DNA of 64,000 nucleotides from JAGWRA01 sp035534615 (GCA_035534615.1 DATLRO010000027.1:1-64000); one strand, 5' to 3'; counted from the stretch's first letter, positions 25,433-33,565 are shown. The notes: generated from the sequence alone by a model not told the origin. A program made the numbers and translations.

Positions 25433-25457
25433 GGGGTCCCACAGGGACCCCATTATC
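25433..25457 (-). promoter_or_regulatory. lon promoter -10 box followed by a palindrome at the start site
   Basis: GATAAT on the minus strand (25452-25457) is followed at once by the inverted repeat GGGGTCCC-TGT-GGGACCCC (25433-25451). The predicted transcription start falls inside the repeat, so it could be an operator or a 5' hairpin. It is not the CIRCE element, and no sigma-32-type -10 is seen. Confidence 0.45.
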
Positions 25458-25529
25458 TCTCAGCAGGCTGCGGCCGGGGGCAGGGCAGGCCCCGCCGCCG
25501 GCGGAGCCTGGGGCAGAGGGCGCCGGAAC

Positions 25530-25985
25530 TCAGTTGGACATGTCGAAGAACAGCGAAGACGAGCCTCGCCGCTGCGCCAGCAGCCGCTCGCGCCGCTCGG
25601 CCGTCTCGCGCGCCTCCTCGCAGTCCTTGCATCGAACGGCGAACGGGAGCGCCCGCAGCCGCTGCTGCGAGATCTCTTCGCCACACTCGAAGCAGTACCC
25701 GTAAGCCCCTTCCTCCAACCGCGACAACGCCTCGTTGATCTTGTGCAGCGTCTCGGCCTTCATCTGAATCAGGGCGAATTCGATGTCTTCCTGGATGTCC
25801 GCCTCGGAGCTCTCCCCGGCATCCAGCACGTCGTTCGTCTTGGTCCAGCTTCCTTCGGTCCGGACGTCACGGATTTTTTCCTGAACCTCGCTCAGAATCT
25901 CCCGGCGACGGTCCTCGAGCATCTTCTTCAGCTCATCGTACCGCCCCTTGTCCATCCGAATCCGTTCGCTCTTGTTCGCCTTCAT
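25530..25985 (-). CDS. DksA/TraR-family zinc-finger protein
   Basis: 151 residues. An N-terminal coiled coil (RYDELKKMLEDRRREILSEVQEKI) is followed by a C4 zinc finger CFECGEEI...CKDC. DksA-type proteins enter the secondary channel of RNA polymerase and act with ppGpp. The tip motif DxxDxA is only partly kept (DVLDAGESSEAD). The frame is open upstream; the ATG at 25985 giving MKANKSERIRMDKGRYD follows a GGAG. The (p)ppGpp synthetase lies 3 kb away. Classification as DksA proper versus a general TraR/DksA protein is not certain. Confidence 0.87.
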   Translation of the reverse strand: MKANKSERIRMDKGRYDELKKMLEDRRREILSEVQEKIRDVRTEGSWTKTNDVLDAGESSEADIQEDIEFALIQMKAETLHKINEALSRLEEGAYGYCFECGEEISQQRLRALPFAVRCKDCEEARETAERRERLLAQRRGSSSLFFDMSN

Positions 25986-26027
25986 GATCCCTGCCGCTCC
26001 TTCCACTCCACCAGCCCCTGAGGGCCC

Positions 26028-26055
26028 CATATAGGATGACTGCTGCGGTATGCAA
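26028..26055 (-). promoter_or_regulatory. Candidate promoter of the DksA-like gene
   Basis: TTGCAT (26050-26055) and TATATG (26028-26033) on the minus strand are 16 bases apart, about 45 bases before the ATG. Confidence 0.4.
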
Positions 26056-26471
26056 ACAAAATGCCGATATTAGTCCATTTCGAAGCCGCGCGCAACGGAG
26101 CCGAACCGGTCTGATTTCACTGTCTGAGGGGGGAGCAGCGGGAAGGAACGTCCGGCGGAGCCCCCTTCATGGACTCCCCCTGCCTCTCCCACTGACACCC
26201 GCCATCCCATTCATGATAAGGACCTTAACTGACCACAATCTCGTCTGTCCTGCCGCCTCGAGCGGCGCCATTTGTTCTGTTAGACGCCACGGTTCGCCGA
26301 ACGGTTCTATGAAGTGATGATCTTCTCTGTGTCACCTGGAAGTGACAATTCTGGTGTGGTAGAAACAGACGGACCGTGGTGGAATGGTGTCAAAAGCGGA
26401 CAGCGTCTCGGTGCTCAATGCTCAGTGCTCGGGGCTCGAGCGCCGCGCCCCGAGCCGCCATCGGCCTCGGG
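26056..26471. other. Non-coding gap between the DksA-like gene and an unrecognised gene
   Basis: About 415 bases with lower GC than the surroundings and no convincing gene; a 93-codon frame here has no Shine-Dalgarno and an unlikely composition. Near the right end three near-copies of GTGCTCA occur in a row (26411-26430), overlapping a hairpin with nine-base arms (26427-26435 and 26447-26455). That hairpin lies 17 bases past the stop of the minus-strand gene at 26472 and may terminate it, although it lacks a T-run. Confidence 0.5.
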
Positions 26472-27059
26472 CTAATGGACGTGCCGGCCGTCGCTCGAAT
26501 GGCCGAGCACGATGCCGTGCTCCACGAGCAGCTGTTCATTGCGAACACTTCCCGTGCGCAGCCATTTCTCGTACAGGCGCAGGAGATCGGCGTTCGTCGT
26601 GAGCGCGCTCCGCTCGCTCACCTCCGACAGCACGTCGACGAACGCGACGAACCGTCCGGCGAGGTCGGCGAACACCGCCGCCACCGTGTCGCGTTCGTGC
26701 TGGCTGAGCCAGGCGTACGACGTGGCGCCGAGCGAGACGTAATAGTCGATCGGAATCAGTCGCGACGCCAGGCTGTCCCCGAAGAATCCCGACAGGAACA
26801 GCGCTTCGTCTGCCACCTGCCGGAACTCCGTGCGCTGGCGTGCGCCGCCGGCCTCGAGAGCGCGGAGGAACCGCACCCCAAGCGGCTGGTCGTCGGCCGA
26901 TTCGCCGGTCGCGGAATCGAGCTGAACGAAACCGGCCAGCAGCTGGACGAGGTAAGAGGACGTCAGTGCGCCGGCCTGCAGCCGCTGGTGCAGCAGCGCC
27001 GCCTCGACGGCCTCCTTGAAGAACTCGACCGGCGTGTTCACGTGCAGGAGCCGACCCAT
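26472..27059 (-). CDS. Unrecognised conserved-looking helical protein
   Basis: 195 residues, no signal peptide or membrane segment, predicted mostly helical. Notable stretches are VEFFKEAVEAALLHQRL, SSYLVQLLAGFVQL, ADEALFLSGFFGDSL, DYYVSLGATSYAWLS, FVDVLSEVSERS and LLRLYEKWLRTGS. The regular spacing of Tyr, Phe and acidic residues suggests a defined fold, but I cannot assign a function. The frame runs on upstream; I start at MGRLLHVNTPVEFF because GGGAGG sits seven bases before it. It is divergent from the Cys-rich gene at 27327. Its codon use looks like that of its neighbours. Confidence 0.7.
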   Translation of the reverse strand: MGRLLHVNTPVEFFKEAVEAALLHQRLQAGALTSSYLVQLLAGFVQLDSATGESADDQPLGVRFLRALEAGGARQRTEFRQVADEALFLSGFFGDSLASRLIPIDYYVSLGATSYAWLSQHERDTVAAVFADLAGRFVAFVDVLSEVSERSALTTNADLLRLYEKWLRTGSVRNEQLLVEHGIVLGHSSDGRHVH

Positions 27060-27291
27060 ATGCGCCTCCCTGGTTCTCGCGGCGGTCCGGCGCCCCTCGC
27101 TGTCGCGCGCCGACGGACGCGCCGGCGGTCCGGGCCGTCCATCGGAAAAACTGCAAGGGGCGTTCCGGCGCCGCAGTGGCCTGAAAACCAGCATGTTTTC
27201 CGCCGTGGTCGCCCCGCGGCGACCGTGCGCTCGTGACGGCCGTGCGGTTCCGGATGTCGGCGATCTGACCATCCGGCACGCCGGGGTCTCG

Positions 27292-27320
27292 TTGACGCTC
27301 GTGGCCCCGTGTGACAAGCT
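27292..27320 (+). promoter_or_regulatory. Candidate promoter of the Cys-rich gene
   Basis: TTGACG (27292-27297), 17 bases, then CAAGCT (27315-27320), which ends six bases before the GTG start. The -10 is poor, but the spacing matches the other near-leaderless genes in this window. Confidence 0.3.
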
Positions 27321-27326
27321 GGCGCC

Positions 27327-27986
27327 GTGATCTGCCCCCTCTGCCGGAAGCGGAAGGCCCGGCGCGTCTGTCCGGCCCTGGACCGGTCGATCTGCACGGT
27401 GTGCTGCGGCACCAAACGGCTGGTGGAGATCCGCTGCCCGCCGGACTGCGGATACCTGTCGTCGGCGCGCGAACATCCACCCGCCGTCGTCCAGCGGCAG
27501 CGGGAGCACGATCTGACGCTGCTCGTCCCGGTCGTGCAGGATCTCACGCGCCGGCAGTCGCAGATCTTCTTTCTGCTGCAGACGACGGTGGCGCAGCACA
27601 AGCCGGAGGGGTTCTACACGCTCACGGACGACGATGCCGCGGAAGCGGCCGCCGCGCTGGCGGCCACGCTCGAGACCGCGGAGCGGGGCGTGATCTACGA
27701 GCACCGGGCCGCGTCGCCGCCGGCCGCCGCGCTGGCGCGATCGCTGCGGCAGACGCTGGAACAGGTGCGGGGCGAGGCCGGCAGCGGCTTCGACCGCGAC
27801 GCCGCCGTCGCGCTGCGGGCCGTGGAGCGCGCGGCGCGCGAGCTGCGCCGGCAGGAGGCAGGCCGCCCCGGGGCCTATCTCGAGCTGGCGCAGCGCTTCG
27901 CGGCGCGCCTGCCGCCGCCCGAACCGGGCGGCACGGGGCCGGCCGACGACCGCGCCGGCGGCGAGCCGCGGCTGATTATCCCCTGA
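27327..27986 (+). CDS. Protein with N-terminal eight-cysteine zinc-binding module
   Basis: 219 residues. The first 45 carry eight cysteines in the order CPLC, CPAL, CTVCC, CPPDC, with a basic KRKARR between the first pairs and CCGTKRLVEIRCPPDC at the end; this looks like two small zinc knuckles. The rest is helical, with QREHDLTLLVPVVQDLTRRQSQIFF and long Ala/Arg/Glu stretches, and ends in a loose Pro/Gly tail. No catalytic motif is seen. It starts with GTG. It lies 100 bases before rpmB, which has its own promoter. Function unknown; nucleic-acid or protein binding is a guess from the zinc module. Confidence 0.75.
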   Translation: MICPLCRKRKARRVCPALDRSICTVCCGTKRLVEIRCPPDCGYLSSAREHPPAVVQRQREHDLTLLVPVVQDLTRRQSQIFFLLQTTVAQHKPEGFYTLTDDDAAEAAAALAATLETAERGVIYEHRAASPPAAALARSLRQTLEQVRGEAGSGFDRDAAVALRAVERAARELRRQEAGRPGAYLELAQRFAARLPPPEPGGTGPADDRAGGEPRLIIP

Positions 27987-28036
27987 CGTCGCGGGCGGCG
28001 GCCGGGCCGGGGGCTGCCGGCCGCCGCCGGCCGTGC

Positions 28037-28042
28037 TATAAT
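28037..28042 (+). promoter_or_regulatory. rpmB -10 box
   Basis: Consensus TATAAT 45 bases before the rpmB ATG. No clear -35 is seen in the very GC-rich upstream DNA. Confidence 0.5.
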
Positions 28043-28087
28043 CCTGAGTTTGTGTCGCGGTCGACATTCAGAACGGACAAGCGAATC

Positions 28088-28279
28088 ATGGCCAAGCGTT
28101 GCGCAATCTGCGGCAAGGGCCCGGTCTTCGGGCGCATCATCAGTCACGCCCACAACGTGAGTCCGCGCCGGTTCGAGCCGAACCTGCAGACCGTGCGGGC
28201 CGTCGTGAACGGCGCCACCCGCCGGATCCGGGTCTGCACCCGGTGCCTGCGGTCCGGCAAGGTCACCAAGGCCGCGTAG
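28088..28279 (+). CDS. rpmB: Ribosomal protein bL28
   Basis: 63 residues: MAKRCAICGKGPVFGR, SHAHNVSPRRFEPNLQ and RIRVCTRCLRSGKV. This is the zinc-binding (C+) form of L28 with CxxC pairs at both ends. It is a structural protein of the large ribosomal subunit. The short length is normal. ridA follows after eight bases and is probably co-transcribed. Confidence 0.96.
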   Translation: MAKRCAICGKGPVFGRIISHAHNVSPRRFEPNLQTVRAVVNGATRRIRVCTRCLRSGKVTKAA

Positions 28280-28287
28280 GACGGACG

Positions 28288-28671
28288 ATGCGCGACGTGG
28301 TGTCCAGTCCGAACGCCCCGGCCGCCCTGGGGCCGTACTCCCCGGCCGTGCGGGCGGGCGCCTTCCTGTTCCTGTCGGGCCAGATCCCGATCGACCCGGC
28401 GACCGGCGCGCTGATCGACGGCGACATCGCGGCCCAGACGCGCCGGGTGATGGACAACCTCGGCGCGCTGCTCCAGGCGGCGGGGCTCTCGTTCGACGCG
28501 GTCGTCCGGACGACGGTCTACCTGGCCGACATGGGCGATTTCCCGGCGATGAACGAGGTCTACGGGACGTACTTCGCGCCGCCCGCGCCGGCCCGGTCGA
28601 CCGTGCAGGCCGGTGCGCTGCCCAAGGGCGCCCGGGTCGAGATCGACGTCATCGCGCACGACGGCCGCTGA
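28288..28671 (+). CDS. ridA: RidA-family enamine/imine deaminase
   Basis: 127 residues. Typical RidA/YjgF blocks: AALGPYSPAVRAGAFLFLSGQIP, TRRVMDNLGALLQAAGLSFDAVVRTTVYLADM, MNEVYGTYF and the signature ARSTVQAGALPKGARVEIDVIA with the key arginine. RidA hydrolyses reactive 2-aminoacrylate made by PLP enzymes, protecting them from damage. The ATG is eight bases after the rpmB stop. It ends convergently with the (p)ppGpp enzyme gene. Confidence 0.94.
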   Translation: MRDVVSSPNAPAALGPYSPAVRAGAFLFLSGQIPIDPATGALIDGDIAAQTRRVMDNLGALLQAAGLSFDAVVRTTVYLADMGDFPAMNEVYGTYFAPPAPARSTVQAGALPKGARVEIDVIAHDGR

Positions 28672-28684
28672 CGGCGGCTCCCGC

Positions 28685-30841
28685 CTACTTCGCCGCCCGT
28701 TCGATATCGATCACGCCGGTCACGCCGCGCAGCGCCTTCATCACCTTCTGCAGGTGTTTCACGTCGGCGATCTCCACCGTCAGGTCGATGCGGCCGCGGT
28801 GATCCTCGCCGGACCGGGCGGCGGCGTTGGTGATGTTGGTGTTGATGTCGGCGACCTTCGAGCTGATGTCGCCGAGGATCCCCTTGCGGTCCTCGACGTG
28901 GATCAGCAGCCGCACGGTGTAGCGGGTCGGGTCGCCGCCCTTGTCCCACTCGACGTCGATCCGGCGCTCGGGGTCGTACAGCAGGTTGACGACGTTCGGG
29001 CAGCTGGCGGAGTGCACGGAGACGCCTTTGCCGCGGGTGACGTAGCCGACGATCTTCTCGCCGCGGATCGGGTTGCAGCAGCGGGCACGGAAGACCATCA
29101 GGTCGTCGGCGCCGCGCACCTTGATCTTGTCCTCGCCGGTCCCCAGCACCCGCCGCACGACGGAGGCCACGCCGCGGCCGGGCGGCTTCTCGCGCAGTTC
29201 GTCCTGGGGGACGAGGCGGCCCAGCACCTGGCGCGCCGACATCTTGCCGTAGCCGATCGCGGCGAAGACGTCCTCGGCCTTCTGCAGCCCGAGCTCGCCG
29301 AGGCAGCGGCCGAACGCCTCGCCGTCGGTCAGCGTCCGCGGGTTGAGATCGAAGCGGCGCGCCTCCTTCTCGAACAGCTTCCGCCCCAGCTCGATGCTCC
29401 GGTCCTTCTCCTGCGTCTGGATCAGGTGGCGGATCTTGTTGCGCGCGCGGGACGTGGCGACGGAAGCGAGCCAGTCGCGGCTCGGCTTGTGGCCGGCCTG
29501 GGTCATGATCTCGACGATGTCGCCGTTCTTCAGCCGCGTCCGCAGCGGCACGATCTTGCCGTTCACCCGCGCGCCCACGCACTGGTGCCCGACGTCGGTG
29601 TGAATCGCGTAGGCGAAGTCGACCGGCGTGGCGTCCCGCGGCAGGGCCTTCACCTCGCCCCGGGGGGTGAACGTGTAGACCTCCTCCGGGTAGAGATCGA
29701 CCTTCAGGTTCTGGATGAACTCCCGCGGATCGTGGACCTCCTGCTGCCACTCGATCAGCTGGCGCATCCACTGGAAGTAGCGCTCGTCGCGGTGATCGCC
29801 GACGCGGCCCTCCTTGTACTTCCAGTGCGCCGCGATCCCCTCCTCGGCCCGCCGGTGCATCTCGTCGGACCGGATCTGCACCTCGAACGGGAACCCGTGC
29901 TCGCTGACGACCGACGTGTGCAGCGACTGGTACCCGTTGGGCCGCGGCATCGCGATGAAGTCCTTGATGCGGCCCGGCACGGGCGGCCACGTCTGGTGGA
30001 TGATGCCGAGCGCGGCGTAGCAGTCCTTCACGCTGTGCGTGATCACGCGCAACGCGACGAAGTCGTACACCTGGTCGAGGTCGATCTTCTGCCGCTTCAG
30101 CTTTTCGTTGATGCTGTACAGGCGCTTGATCCGCCCCTCGATCTCGACGACCGGCACCTGCGCCTCGGCCAGCTTCGACGCGATCGTCCGCTTCAGCCCC
30201 TCGACCATGCCTTCGAGCGACTTGCGCTTGGTCTCCACGCGGGCCCGCAGCGACTCGTAGACCTTCGGCTCCAGGTGCTTGAACGCCAGCTCCTCCAGCT
30301 CGTTCTTCAACTTGCTCATGCCGAGCCGGTTGGCGATCGGCGCGTAGATGTCGAGCGTCTCCTGCGCGATCTTGAGACGGCGCTCCTCGGGCAGATGGTG
30401 GAGCGTCCGCATGTTGTGCAGCCGGTCGGCGAGCTTCACCAGGATCACCCGGATGTCGTCGACCATCGCCAGGAGCATCTTGCGGAAGTTCTCGGCCTGG
30501 CGCTCCTCGCTCGACGAGAACGGAATGGCGCCGATCTTGGTGACCCCTTCGACGACGTGCGCCACCTCGGGCCCGAACAGCTCCCGGATCCGGTCGATCG
30601 ACGTGAGGGTGTCCTCCACCACGTCGTGCAGCAGCCCGGCCGCCACCGCCACCACGTCGAGCTTCATCTCGACCAGCAGGTCGGCCACCTCGAGGGGGTG
30701 GACCAGGTAGGGCTCGCCCGAATGGCGCACCTGTCCCTTGTGCTCGAACGCCGAGAACACGTAGGCTCGGCGAAGGAGCTCCAAATCGGCATCCGGGCTG
30801 TAGGCCCGGATCTTTTCCAGGAGGTCCTCGAAACGAATCAT
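28685..30841 (-). CDS. rel: Bifunctional (p)ppGpp synthetase/hydrolase
   Basis: 718 residues with the full RSH order. The N-terminal HD hydrolase has HSGEPYLVHPLEVADLL and GLLHDVVEDT; the synthetase has RIKDFIAMPRPNGYQSLHTSVV, where RxKD marks the bifunctional (Rel/SpoT) type rather than RelA. A TGS domain (VYTFTPRGEVKALPRDATPVDFAYAIH), a Cys/His region (FRARCCNPIRGEKIVGYVTRGKGVSVHS) and a C-terminal ACT domain follow. It makes and degrades the alarmone in response to starvation. As the only RSH in the window, with an intact HD site, it likely does both. A good promoter lies 44 bases upstream. Confidence 0.95.
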   Translation of the reverse strand: MIRFEDLLEKIRAYSPDADLELLRRAYVFSAFEHKGQVRHSGEPYLVHPLEVADLLVEMKLDVVAVAAGLLHDVVEDTLTSIDRIRELFGPEVAHVVEGVTKIGAIPFSSSEERQAENFRKMLLAMVDDIRVILVKLADRLHNMRTLHHLPEERRLKIAQETLDIYAPIANRLGMSKLKNELEELAFKHLEPKVYESLRARVETKRKSLEGMVEGLKRTIASKLAEAQVPVVEIEGRIKRLYSINEKLKRQKIDLDQVYDFVALRVITHSVKDCYAALGIIHQTWPPVPGRIKDFIAMPRPNGYQSLHTSVVSEHGFPFEVQIRSDEMHRRAEEGIAAHWKYKEGRVGDHRDERYFQWMRQLIEWQQEVHDPREFIQNLKVDLYPEEVYTFTPRGEVKALPRDATPVDFAYAIHTDVGHQCVGARVNGKIVPLRTRLKNGDIVEIMTQAGHKPSRDWLASVATSRARNKIRHLIQTQEKDRSIELGRKLFEKEARRFDLNPRTLTDGEAFGRCLGELGLQKAEDVFAAIGYGKMSARQVLGRLVPQDELREKPPGRGVASVVRRVLGTGEDKIKVRGADDLMVFRARCCNPIRGEKIVGYVTRGKGVSVHSASCPNVVNLLYDPERRIDVEWDKGGDPTRYTVRLLIHVEDRKGILGDISSKVADINTNITNAAARSGEDHRGRIDLTVEIADVKHLQKVMKALRGVTGVIDIERAAK

Positions 30842-30884
30842 CGGGAATGGTGTCTAAGTCTCTGCCGTCCCGCTTCTTATCTCC

Positions 30885-30914
30885 ATGATAGAGAGGGGGT
30901 CTGAACAGGGTCAA
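30885..30914 (-). promoter_or_regulatory. rel promoter
   Basis: TTGACC (30909-30914) and TATCAT (30885-30890) on the minus strand with an 18-base spacer. Confidence 0.6.
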
Positions 30915-30975
30915 GACGGCCGGCCCACCGGCCGGGCCCGATGAGGGCCGTAACGGACTGTCACGAGGCGGGTTC

Positions 30976-31005
30976 TTGACTTGCGATTTTTCGCTTCACT
31001 ATACT
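30976..31005 (+). promoter_or_regulatory. Strong sigma-70 promoter of the TPR lipoprotein gene
   Basis: TTGACT (30976-30981), 18-base AT-rich spacer, TATACT (31000-31005). This gives a leader of about 125 bases before the ATG. Confidence 0.75.
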
Positions 31006-31040
31006 GGCCCGTCTCGGCGGTAGCTATCTTTTTCGCTCTT

Positions 31041-31115
31041 GCAAGCCTGAGTCGGCCACGATCAGATGCTCGGGGCGCCTGGCGCTCCGGGCACGAAACA
31101 GCAAGCCTGCGTCGG
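31041..31115 (+). repeat. Direct repeat in the 5' leader of the TPR lipoprotein gene
   Basis: GCAAGCCTGAGTCGG at 31041-31055 recurs as GCAAGCCTGCGTCGG at 31101-31115, one mismatch in 15 and exactly 60 bases apart. A GC-rich segment that could fold (GGGCGCC...GGCGCTCC) lies between the copies. Both copies are in the untranslated leader. Confidence 0.6.
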
Positions 31116-31136
31116 AGTGGGCGTAAGGGGGACACG

Positions 31137-32102
31137 ATGCGCATGCGGTTGAGGGGAGCGCTGCTCATGGGCGTGGCGGTGCTGGCCCTGTCGTCGCTTG
31201 TAGCCTGCGCGAAGTTCGGGCAGCTGAAGGCCATGAAGGCCTTCAAGGATGCCAACACGTTGTACCAGCAGCAGGAATACAAGAGGGCGGCGGCGTTGTA
31301 CGAACAGGCGGTGGCGGCCGATCCCAACATGGGACAGGCCTACTTCTTCCTGGCCAACAGCTACGACAACCTGTACAAGCCGAGCCTGAAGGGGCAGCCG
31401 GACAACGACGCGTACATAAACAAGGCGGTCCAGGACTATCGGCTCGCCGCCCAGAAGCTCCCGACCACGGACCCGACCGACGCCAAACTGAAGAAACTGG
31501 CGCTTGAGTACCTGGTGGCGGCCTACGGCCCCGACAAGCTCAACGACCCGAACAAGTCGCTGCCGGTGGTCCAGCAGATGATCCAGATGGAGCCGTCCAA
31601 CCCGGACAACTACTTCGCCCTGGCCAAGATCTACGAGGACGCGGGCCAGTACGACCTGGCGGAGCAGACCTATCTGAAGGCGAAGCAGGTCAAGCCGGAT
31701 GACCCGGCCGTCTACCTGCAGCTGGCCGGCTTTTACAACCGCCAGGGCGAGTTCGACAAGACCATCCAGGCGCTCCAGGAGCGGATCCAGAACGATCCCA
31801 AGAACCCCGAGGCCTACTACACCGTCGCGACCTATTACTGGGACAAGGCCTACCGCGACGCCACCCTGACGAACGCCGACAAGCTCGGCTACGTCGACAA
31901 GGGCATCCAGGCGATCGACCAGGCGCTGCAGATCAGACCGGACTACATGGAAGCGCTGGTCTACAAGAATCTGCTGCTTCGGCTCGAAGCCAACCTGATC
32001 AAGGACCCGAAGAAGCAGCAGGAACTGCTCAAGGAAGCCGATAAGCTGCGGAACGAGGCGAACGAGCTGCGCAAGAAGAAGGCCGCAGGCATCGGCGACT
32101 AG
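31137..32102 (+). CDS. TPR-repeat lipoprotein
   Basis: 321 residues. The signal peptide (RLRGALLMGVAVLALSSLVAC) ends in a lipobox LVAC, so LspA should process it. The mature part contains several tetratricopeptide repeats, e.g. ANTLYQQQEYKRAAALYEQAV, YFALAKIYEDAGQYDLAEQTY and YLQLAGFYNRQGEFDKTIQAL, and ends in a charged helix. TPR lipoproteins usually scaffold other envelope proteins. AAGGGG precedes the ATG. A near-consensus promoter and a near-perfect terminator make it a highly expressed single gene. Partners unknown. Confidence 0.88.
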   Translation: MRMRLRGALLMGVAVLALSSLVACAKFGQLKAMKAFKDANTLYQQQEYKRAAALYEQAVAADPNMGQAYFFLANSYDNLYKPSLKGQPDNDAYINKAVQDYRLAAQKLPTTDPTDAKLKKLALEYLVAAYGPDKLNDPNKSLPVVQQMIQMEPSNPDNYFALAKIYEDAGQYDLAEQTYLKAKQVKPDDPAVYLQLAGFYNRQGEFDKTIQALQERIQNDPKNPEAYYTVATYYWDKAYRDATLTNADKLGYVDKGIQAIDQALQIRPDYMEALVYKNLLLRLEANLIKDPKKQQELLKEADKLRNEANELRKKKAAGIGD

Positions 32103-32129
32103 GCCGCCTGCTCCCTCACGCCACGCTCC

Positions 32130-32166
32130 GGGCCGTGTTCCCAGCGGGAACACGGCCCTTTTTTTT
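32130..32166 (+). terminator. Intrinsic terminator after the TPR lipoprotein gene
   Basis: GGGCCGTGTTCCC (32130-32142), loop AGC, perfect complement (32146-32158), then eight T. A textbook rho-independent terminator. Confidence 0.95.
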
Positions 32167-32483
32167 GCCTCGCCTTCCGGGCGGCCGGGAAGACACCCTC
32201 CAAGCCCGGTCGACGGCCTGCCCGGGTGCCGACTCCCGGCCCCCGGCGCCCGGCGCCCCTGTGCCCCTGTCCACATCGTTCCCCTCAGCCCCGCTCAGCG
32301 GCCCGTCCAGACGCGCGGAGGGGGCGGGTGGAGCCATCCCGGCACCATCGGCGCTGGAGACGCCTCCGGGCGATTCAGCAGCCTCCTGAAGGGGCAGCGG
32401 GGGGGCGCGTGGATATCCCTGGGAAGGCGGAAGGGTTGGAAAGCGAAAGCGAGGAGAGGGCGGAAGGCCTGGAGAGGAGCCGC
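32167..32483. other. Non-coding gap between two facing terminators
   Basis: About 320 bases flanked by the plus-strand terminator of the TPR gene and the minus-strand terminator of the tonB-exb operon. Open frames here look spurious. A small tandem (GCCCCTGTGCCCCTGT) is present near 32260 and the right part is purine-rich. I see no gene or known element. Confidence 0.6.
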
Positions 32484-32530
32484 AAAAAAAAACGGGCGGG
32501 GCGCCGCCTGGAGGGGCGGCGCCTCGCCCG
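32484..32530 (-). terminator. Intrinsic terminator of the tonB-exb operon
   Basis: On the minus strand a long GC stem (arms about 32493-32508 and 32514-32530) is followed by nine T (complement of 32484-32492), 25 bases after the last exbD stop. Confidence 0.85.
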
Positions 32531-32554
32531 TGGAACGGTTCGGGTGGACGGTAC

Positions 32555-33025
32555 TCAGCTGCCGGCGACGACGCCGGCGGCCTTTCGCATGCCTGTGGTG
32601 ACGATGCCGACCTTTTCGACACCGGCTCCCTTCGCAGCGTCGATCACGCCGACGATGTCGCTGTACCGGAGCGTCGGTGCGCCGATGATGAACATCGTCT
32701 TGTCGCTGCGCTGGGCGAAGATCTTGGTCAGCCGGTCCTGAAGGTCCGGCAGGGCCACGTCCTGGCTGTTGATCGAGATCTTGTGATCGGCCGTGTAGTT
32801 GAGGACGATCTGGCTGGTATCGTTCTGCTGCTGGGGCTGGTTCTTGGCCTCGGCGGGCAGGTTGATATCGAGCCCCTTCTGGGTGAGCGGCAGGGCCGCC
32901 ATGAAGATGACCAGCAGGACGAGCAGCACGTCAATCAGCGGGGTGACGTTCATGTCACAGCTGGCGTGCGGCACCTCGCCTTTGAAGACGTCTTCGGCGC
33001 CGTGGTGCTTGTGCGCGTGCTTCAT
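32555..33025 (-). CDS. exbD: ExbD-family proton-channel protein (second copy)
   Basis: 156 residues. After a His-rich start (MKHAHKHHGAEDVF) comes CDMNVTPLIDVLLVLLVIFM, the single membrane helix with the essential proton-carrying aspartate of ExbD/TolR. The periplasmic part follows. The gene is two bases after the first exbD. ExbB-ExbD pairs use the proton gradient to power TonB. Two ExbD paralogues in tandem are common in Acidobacteria and Bacteroidetes-type TonB operons. The His-rich N-terminus differs from its neighbour. Confidence 0.92.
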   Translation of the reverse strand: MKHAHKHHGAEDVFKGEVPHASCDMNVTPLIDVLLVLLVIFMAALPLTQKGLDINLPAEAKNQPQQQNDTSQIVLNYTADHKISINSQDVALPDLQDRLTKIFAQRSDKTMFIIGAPTLRYSDIVGVIDAAKGAGVEKVGIVTTGMRKAAGVVAGS

Positions 33026-33027
33026 GG

Positions 33028-33471
33028 CTACTGGCCTCCTCCGAGGGTCCCCATTCCCACCTTCTTGTCGGTGATCAGACCGACGTTCTCGACGCCCGCC
33101 TGGCGCAGGGCATCCATGGCGTCCATGACGGCGCCGTACTGGACGTCCTGATCCGCCTTGATGACGACCTGCTTGTCGTGCTTGTCGGCGAGCATGTCGC
33201 TCAACTTGGAGGCCAGTTCGGCGTCGTTGGCCACCGGCACCGAGTTCAGGTACAGGTTCTTGCTGGCGTCGATGGCGACGACGGTCTGGTCCTGCGTGTC
33301 CGGCTTGTCCACGGTGTTGGACGCCACCGGCAGCTTGACGTCCACGCCCTTCTGCAGCATCGGCGCGATCAGCATGATGATGATCAGCAGCACCAGCATG
33401 ACGTCGACCAGCGGCGTCACGTTGATGTCCGACTTGACCTTTCCTCTGCCGGCGCCAACATTCATGGCCAT
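33028..33471 (-). CDS. exbD: ExbD-family proton-channel protein (first copy)
   Basis: 147 residues. SDINVTPLVDVMLVLLIIIMLI carries the membrane helix with the conserved Asp; the periplasmic domain contains VVIKADQDVQYGAVMDAMDALRQAGV, the usual ExbD fold. The start could be either of two ATGs two codons apart (MAMNVG). It lies between exbB and the second exbD and forms part of the same energising complex. Confidence 0.93.
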   Translation of the reverse strand: MAMNVGAGRGKVKSDINVTPLVDVMLVLLIIIMLIAPMLQKGVDVKLPVASNTVDKPDTQDQTVVAIDASKNLYLNSVPVANDAELASKLSDMLADKHDKQVVIKADQDVQYGAVMDAMDALRQAGVENVGLITDKKVGMGTLGGGQ

Positions 33472-33565
33472 GAGGCGGATCTCCTGAATAACTGACGTCG
33501 CGGCGTGACGCCGTCCGGCGGGCGGACGGCGTCAGCGCGCGACTTCCTGCGTTCCCCGGACGGCG

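Noticed and set aside
26036..26317. 93-codon frame in the gap after the DksA-like gene
   Set aside because: No Shine-Dalgarno, overlaps the predicted dksA-type promoter, and has no recognisable composition or motif.
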